Shown here one piece after another: positions 59,861 to 64,000 of a DNA stretch of 64,000 nt (positions are counted from its first letter, which is position 1; each line of letters starts with the position of its first letter). The notes below the pieces were generated by a model. It made no database searches. It worked only from the letters and a program-made list of their open reading frames with translations, and had not been told where the DNA came from. A program made the translations under genes and the position numbers. Source of the stretch: Dactylosporangium siamense (GTDB lineage Bacteria; Actinomycetota; Actinomycetes; Mycobacteriales; Micromonosporaceae); assembly GCF_016862795.1 (NCBI RefSeq), contig NZ_BONQ01000053.1:1-64000 (forward strand), in the 5' to 3' direction.

Positions 59861-60063
59861 ATGATCATTCTGCCCGCGGGCCGGCCCCGGTGCCGGAGAA
59901 CGCCCGCAGTCGCAGGCGGGCCGCCGGCTCCGCCACGAACCAGACGGCGTGTGCAGGTGCCCGACATCGCGTGATGCCCGGAGAACGCATTGCGGGTGCC
60001 TGGGTTTTGTAAACCTTGCCGGCGGCGATTGACCCAGTGCCGTGGCGTTGCGAGGGTGCAGGC

Positions 60064-63045
60064 ATGCTGACCCGCCGCACCCTGCTCGCATCGCTCGGCG
60101 CCGCCGGTGGCGCGCTCGCACTGCCGCTTCCGTCCGCCGCCGCCGCGGTCGTGGACCCGGTCGCCGACGAGTACCACCGGCTGTTGCTCGTGCACACCCG
60201 CTGGGTGCAGCAGCAGTGGGATCCGGCGATCGGCGCGTACCGGGTCGCCGACTTCCGGTTCGCCGCGGTGCTCGGCAACGCCGTGCTGCTGACCACCGAC
60301 GGCTACGACGCCGACCTCGCCGGGGTCGACGCGGCCACCCTGCGCTCGCGGACCCTCGCCACGATCACCCGGTTCGCCGCGACGAACACGCTCGCCGGCG
60401 GGACCGAGTGGGGGAAGCGGCTGTTCTGGGACTCCACGTTCGAGCTGTACTTCGTGCTCGCCGCCCGGCTGCTGTGGGCGGAGCTGAGCGCGACCACCCG
60501 CGCGAACGTGGACGCGATCGCGCGTGGGCAGGCCGCCTACGCGTACGGGCTGGGCACCGGCAACGACCCGCTCAGCGGCTCCTGGACGCCGAACGGCAGC
60601 ACCGGCGGGTACGTCGGCGACACCAAGCTCGAGGAGATGGGCGTCTACGCGCAGGCCATCGCGCCCGGCCTGGCGTGGGCGCCCACCGGCGACGCCGACG
60701 CGGCCCGCTGGCAGGAGCGGTTCGTGTTCTGGGCGGCCAACTCCAGCGGGCTGCCCGCCGCCGACCGGGCCAACCCGACGGTCATCGACGGCAAGGCGGT
60801 CAGCGCCTGGAACGTCGCACGCAACCTGCACGACACGTTCATCGTGGAGAACCACAACTCGGCGAACCCGCACTACCAGGCCGAGCTGTGGCGGACCGCG
60901 GGGCGGGCGGCCGCGCACTTCCTCGCCGCCGGCCGGGCGCTGCCGCAGGTGTTGACCCGCCAGCCCAACGGGCGGGAGCTGTGGGCGACGCTGCGCCTGC
61001 TCGCCAGCGACGCGGGTGAGCCGGTGATGCCGATGGTCGCCGACCGGTATCACCTGTACGGCCGCGACGTGCTGCCCCTCGCCTTCCTCGCGCAGGTCCA
61101 GGGCGACCCGCACGCCGCCCGCGCGGAGGCCGACCTCGCCGCGCGGTTGATGCCCTACCTGCAGTACGCGCCGGAGAACCGGCTCACGAAGTTCAGCGGC
61201 GAGGAGAAGTACGAGCCGGAGGCCCGGGCCGAGCTCGCCATCGCCTACCTGTTCCACCGCTGGCGGACCACCCCGGTGCAGCCGGTGACGGCCGCCGAGT
61301 TCTTCGCCGCGGCCGCCGGTGCCCGCGACTTCGGCGCAGCCGTCGGGCTGACCGCGCACCAGAGCGCCACGGGCTTCGCCGCCGCGGTCACCAAGCCCGG
61401 CCAGGTCAAGTTCCTGTGGCAGCCGGGCCACGACAACTGGTTGATCGACACCCGGGCGCCCGCGTTCCTGCCCGCGCAGACGGCGGCGCCGACGCGGCAG
61501 TCGACCGTCGCGTACAGCGTCGCCCGCGACGGCGTCGACTCCACCGCGACCGTGCTGCAGACCGCCGCCGGGTGGGCCGGCTACGCCACGCTGCCGACCG
61601 GCACCGTCGTCTACACCGGGCCGGGCCCGTCGTCGCTGACCCTGTTCAACCTGACGATGCCCGGGGTACCCGGCCTCGACGGCAACCGCACGTTCACCGG
61701 CCCGTCCGGCAGCGTGACCCCGCAGACGGGCGTCGGCGACGGCGGCACCGACCGGATGACGTTCCCCGCGCGCACCGCCCGGCACGTGCGGTTCCTCGGC
61801 CGGGCCGCGGCCAACCAGTACGGCTACTCACTGTTCGCCTTCGAGGCGTTCGACACAGCCGGTACCGACCGGGCCCGCGGCCGTACCGTCACCGTCTCGT
61901 CGGCGGATCCCGCCTACCCCGCCGCGAACGCCGTCGACGGCAACGCCGGCACCCGCTGGGCGGTCGCCCGCGAGGAGCGCGGCCGCGCCGACAGCTGGCT
62001 CGCGGTCGACCTCGGCACCACCGTCCAGCTCACCAGCGTCACCCTCACCTGGGAGGCCGCGTACGCGACGTCGTACCTCGTGCAGACCTCCACCGACGGC
62101 AGCACGTGGAGCACCGCCGCGGCCGCACCCGGGGTCGCCACGCTGGGCGCGTGGGCCGGGATCGACGGCCGCGCCGGGGTCGTCGCGCACGGCGCCACCG
62201 CCCCGATCACCGCCTCCCCGACCCAGGTCAGCATCCCGGCCGCGACCCTGATCGAGGGCTACACCGGCACGGGCACCGACCTCGCCGCGGCCGCCGCCCG
62301 GCGACTGCCGTCCGGCGGGCCCGCGACGCTGCGGCTCAGCGACGCCGACGGATACCTCACGCTGCTCAACCTGTCCACGACCGCAGTCAACAACGCGGTG
62401 CTGACGCTGCCGCGCGGCGACCGGCTCCACCGGGGACTGTCCGTCGTCCGCGCCGACGGCGGGCTGGACCTGACCGCGTCCGTGCCCGCCGGCGGGGGCG
62501 CGGTGCGGCCCACCCGGTTCACGGTGACCGGCACCGCACCGGCCGGGACCCGGTTCAACGTCGCCGACTCGCACCATCTCAGCGTCACCGCCCCGGCCGG
62601 CACGGCCGTCGACGTCCGGCTGGCCGCCGGCGGCTGGTCGGTGCAGGCGCAGGTGCCCGCCGGCGCCACCCGCAGCTACACCGCGACCTTCGGCGGGCCG
62701 GTGACCCCGGCCACCGACCTGGCCCGCGGCCGCACCACGTTTCCCACCTCGCCGTTGCCGGCGGGCATGGGCGAGCCGTCCCGGGCCGTCGACGGCGACC
62801 CGGCCACGTCCTGGCGGCCCGGCACCGGCGGGCGGATGGTCGTCGACCTCGGCGCCGCCCGGACCGTCGCGGCCGTAGCGCTGACCTGGACCGCGGGCAC
62901 CGTCCCGGCCGCCCGCATCGAGACGTCCACCGACGGGGCGGCCTACACGACGTTCGGCGGGTCGGTGTCCGCGCGGTACATCGCCGTGGCCGTGCCGGCG
63001 TGGCGCACCGGCGACCCCGACCTGGTCCACCTGACGGTGACGTGA
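60064..63045 (+). CDS. Secreted large protein with two discoidin (F5/8 type C, CBM32-like) domains
   Basis: 993 residues from ATG 60064 with GGGTGCAGGC upstream. A twin-arginine-like signal (MLTRRTLLASLGAAGGALALPLP) is followed by a helical N-terminal region of about 400 residues rich in Trp, Tyr and His (GNAVLLTTDGYDADLAG, NLHDTFIVENHNSANPHYQAEL), an alpha/alpha-toroid-like arrangement. A beta-rich middle follows. Discoidin domains lie at about 600-700 (PAYPAANAVDGNAGTRWAV, SWLAVDLGTTVQLTSV) and 875-993 (EPSRAVDGDPATSWRPG, MVVDLGAARTVAAVAL). Likely a polysaccharide-active enzyme; the activity is not assignable. Confidence 0.85.
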   Translation: MLTRRTLLASLGAAGGALALPLPSAAAAVVDPVADEYHRLLLVHTRWVQQQWDPAIGAYRVADFRFAAVLGNAVLLTTDGYDADLAGVDAATLRSRTLATITRFAATNTLAGGTEWGKRLFWDSTFELYFVLAARLLWAELSATTRANVDAIARGQAAYAYGLGTGNDPLSGSWTPNGSTGGYVGDTKLEEMGVYAQAIAPGLAWAPTGDADAARWQERFVFWAANSSGLPAADRANPTVIDGKAVSAWNVARNLHDTFIVENHNSANPHYQAELWRTAGRAAAHFLAAGRALPQVLTRQPNGRELWATLRLLASDAGEPVMPMVADRYHLYGRDVLPLAFLAQVQGDPHAARAEADLAARLMPYLQYAPENRLTKFSGEEKYEPEARAELAIAYLFHRWRTTPVQPVTAAEFFAAAAGARDFGAAVGLTAHQSATGFAAAVTKPGQVKFLWQPGHDNWLIDTRAPAFLPAQTAAPTRQSTVAYSVARDGVDSTATVLQTAAGWAGYATLPTGTVVYTGPGPSSLTLFNLTMPGVPGLDGNRTFTGPSGSVTPQTGVGDGGTDRMTFPARTARHVRFLGRAAANQYGYSLFAFEAFDTAGTDRARGRTVTVSSADPAYPAANAVDGNAGTRWAVAREERGRADSWLAVDLGTTVQLTSVTLTWEAAYATSYLVQTSTDGSTWSTAAAAPGVATLGAWAGIDGRAGVVAHGATAPITASPTQVSIPAATLIEGYTGTGTDLAAAAARRLPSGGPATLRLSDADGYLTLLNLSTTAVNNAVLTLPRGDRLHRGLSVVRADGGLDLTASVPAGGGAVRPTRFTVTGTAPAGTRFNVADSHHLSVTAPAGTAVDVRLAAGGWSVQAQVPAGATRSYTATFGGPVTPATDLARGRTTFPTSPLPAGMGEPSRAVDGDPATSWRPGTGGRMVVDLGAARTVAAVALTWTAGTVPAARIETSTDGAAYTTFGGSVSARYIAVAVPAWRTGDPDLVHLTVT

Positions 63046-63407
63046 CACGACACAGCCCGGTGACACCGAGTGAACAAGTGGACACGGGCCGTCGCCGATA
63101 AACGGTAATCGATGAACCGTTGCCAGGGGCTGGTGAGTCTGCTTAACTAATCGGCACCTCGATGAGAGAGCGCTCTCTGGAGTGCGGGTCGGGGTGGAAG
63201 GAGAGACGTCCGGTTGCCGCCGCCAACGGTGCCGGGCTGCGCGAATTCAACACTGTTACGGCACCACGCGGCCTTCGGCGGGGCGCGACGTGCCGCACAT
63301 CCGCGTGGCATCGGTGCCCGCGGATCACCTGATCGCGGCCTCAGAGCTGACGTGATCGGCGCACGTCGTTCGACGCTGCTGCATTCACAGGAGAGGTGCA
63401 ACCGATC
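63046..63407. other. 362-bp intergenic region with operator and long leader
   Basis: No convincing gene: the small open frames here lack coding character and ribosome-binding sites. The region holds the palindrome at 63165-63178 and about 230 bp of leader before the ThuA gene, ending in an AGGAGAGG site at about 63388. No T-rich terminator was seen after the upstream gene. Confidence 0.6.
63165..63178. promoter_or_regulatory. Perfect 14-bp palindrome, LacI-family operator candidate
   Basis: AGAGAGCGCTCTCT is fully symmetric around the central CG, the shape and core (GAGCGCTC) known from LacI-family sugar repressor sites such as CebR in streptomycetes. It lies 230 bp before the ThuA start codon. 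Confidence 0.7.
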
Positions 63408-64000
63408 ATGATTCGCAGAGTGCTGCTCTGCGTCGCCATGGTGCTGGCCGGAGCGGCCTTCAACATCGCTCCGGCGTTCGCGGCCGACTTCACGGTGCTG
63501 ATCTTCAGCAAGACCGCGGGGTTCCGGCACGACGCGATCCCGGCAGGGATCGCCGCGATCCAGCAACTGGGCACGCAGAACAACTTCACCGTCGAGGCCA
63601 CCGAGGACGCGAGCCAGTTCAACGACACGAACCTGGCCCGGTTCAAGGCGGTCATCTGGCTGTCCACGACCGCCGACGTGCTCGACGCGAACCAGCAGGC
63701 CGCGTTCGAGCGCTACATCCGGGCGGGCGGCGGCTACGTCGGCGTGCACGCCGCGGCCGACACCGAATACGACTGGCCCTGGTACGGCAACCTCGTCGGC
63801 GCCTACTTCTCCAGCCACCCCGCGATCCAGCCGGTCACGGTCCGCATCGAGGACCCCGCACACCCCTCCAACGCGGGCATCCCGACGAACTGGAACCGCA
63901 CCGACGAGCTGTACAACTACCGCACCAACCCGCGCTCGCAGGTGCACGTCCTGGCGAACCTCAACGAGGCCACGTACACCGGCGGCACCATGAACGGCGA
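63408..64000 (+). CDS. Secreted ThuA-domain protein, 3' end outside window
   Basis: 197 residues visible from ATG 63408, with AGGAGAGG upstream. The signal peptide ends about residue 25 (APAFAADFTVL). The ThuA (trehalose utilization) type fold shows in 'VLIFSKTAGFRHDAIPAGIAAIQQLG', 'KAVIWLSTTADVLDANQQAAFERYIRAGGGYVGVHAAADTEYDWPWYGNLVGAYFSSHP', the glutamine-amidotransferase-like core with His instead of Cys. In actinomycetes such proteins are often long and combined with glucose/sorbosone-dehydrogenase or CBM domains, but that part is not visible here. Confidence 0.88.
   Translation, partial: MIRRVLLCVAMVLAGAAFNIAPAFAADFTVLIFSKTAGFRHDAIPAGIAAIQQLGTQNNFTVEATEDASQFNDTNLARFKAVIWLSTTADVLDANQQAAFERYIRAGGGYVGVHAAADTEYDWPWYGNLVGAYFSSHPAIQPVTVRIEDPAHPSNAGIPTNWNRTDELYNYRTNPRSQVHVLANLNEATYTGGTMNG

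Noticed and set aside
63214-63411. 65-codon open frame before the ThuA gene
   Set aside because: Arg/Ala-rich composition, no ribosome-binding site, and it runs through the ThuA start; treated as leader DNA.

Overview
The window is chromosomal DNA of a very GC-rich actinobacterium. GTG and TTG starts are common, ribosome-binding sites are AGGAGG-like, and gene overlaps of the ATGA type are frequent. An SCO5389-family protein, a SigE-family ECF sigma factor, a HupB-like lysine-rich tail, a ricin-lectin-tagged glycosidase and a methyl-accepting chemotaxis protein together suggest Micromonosporaceae (Actinoplanes-like, possibly with motile spores). That placement is an inference. I saw no rRNA, tRNA, CRISPR array, prophage or PKS/NRPS cluster. 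The one mobile element is a TnpB-only IS200/IS605-type insertion.

Layout. 1-12.4 kb: a truncated lysine-rich DNA-binding protein whose tail is a 30-bp minisatellite, then single genes and divergent pairs (PPOX/MFS pump with a large inverted repeat between them, lgt, alcohol dehydrogenase, HD protein, TetR/tautomerase, CDF metal exporter/ArsR) and a chemoreceptor. 12.4-25.6 kb: one eleven-gene, minus-strand, almost gap-free operon for organosulfur uptake and oxidation. It holds two NtaA/DszA-type monooxygenases, a complete peptide/nickel-type ABC importer, two SfnB/DszC-type flavoproteins, SsuD, an unrecognised 71-residue protein and a flavin reductase. It diverges from a LysR gene; the intergenic region holds a palindrome and a leader that can fold. 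25.9-33.2 kb: an oversized GlmS-like protein, a LacI regulator divergent from a secreted GH30-CBM13 glycosidase, and an AhpD-like protein. 33.4-37.8 kb: a YtrA-type ABC system with two paralogous ATPases, then a PadR/HAAS membrane pair beside a perfect 12-bp inverted repeat. 37.8-42.5 kb: a zinc/manganese ABC importer followed by a MinD/CooC-like ATPase and an SCO5389-family protein. The two operons share a Zur-like upstream motif. 42.6-47.7 kb: GlxA regulator, small Cys protein, Tat-exported PhoD phosphatase coupled to a tandem-domain protein, and an Eis-like acetyltransferase.

48.4-50.2 kb: a GNAT acetyltransferase gene split by the tnpB element. 50.2-57.7 kb: an ECF sigma factor with a membrane partner, a MerR-maleylpyruvate-isomerase fusion behind a classic MerR promoter, a serine hydrolase, a DUF998 membrane protein and a frameshifted DUF4236-TerD gene. 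57.9-64 kb: a 2-hydroxyacid dehydrogenase homologue lacking the usual Arg and His, a DUF6461-like protein, a secreted discoidin-domain protein, and a secreted ThuA protein cut by the window end and preceded by a LacI-type palindrome.

The most interesting material is the sulfur operon with its unknown small protein and foldable leader, the Zur-like motif linking a MinD-like ATPase to metal import, the giant GlmS homologue, the tnpB-split gene, and several sharply defined operators.
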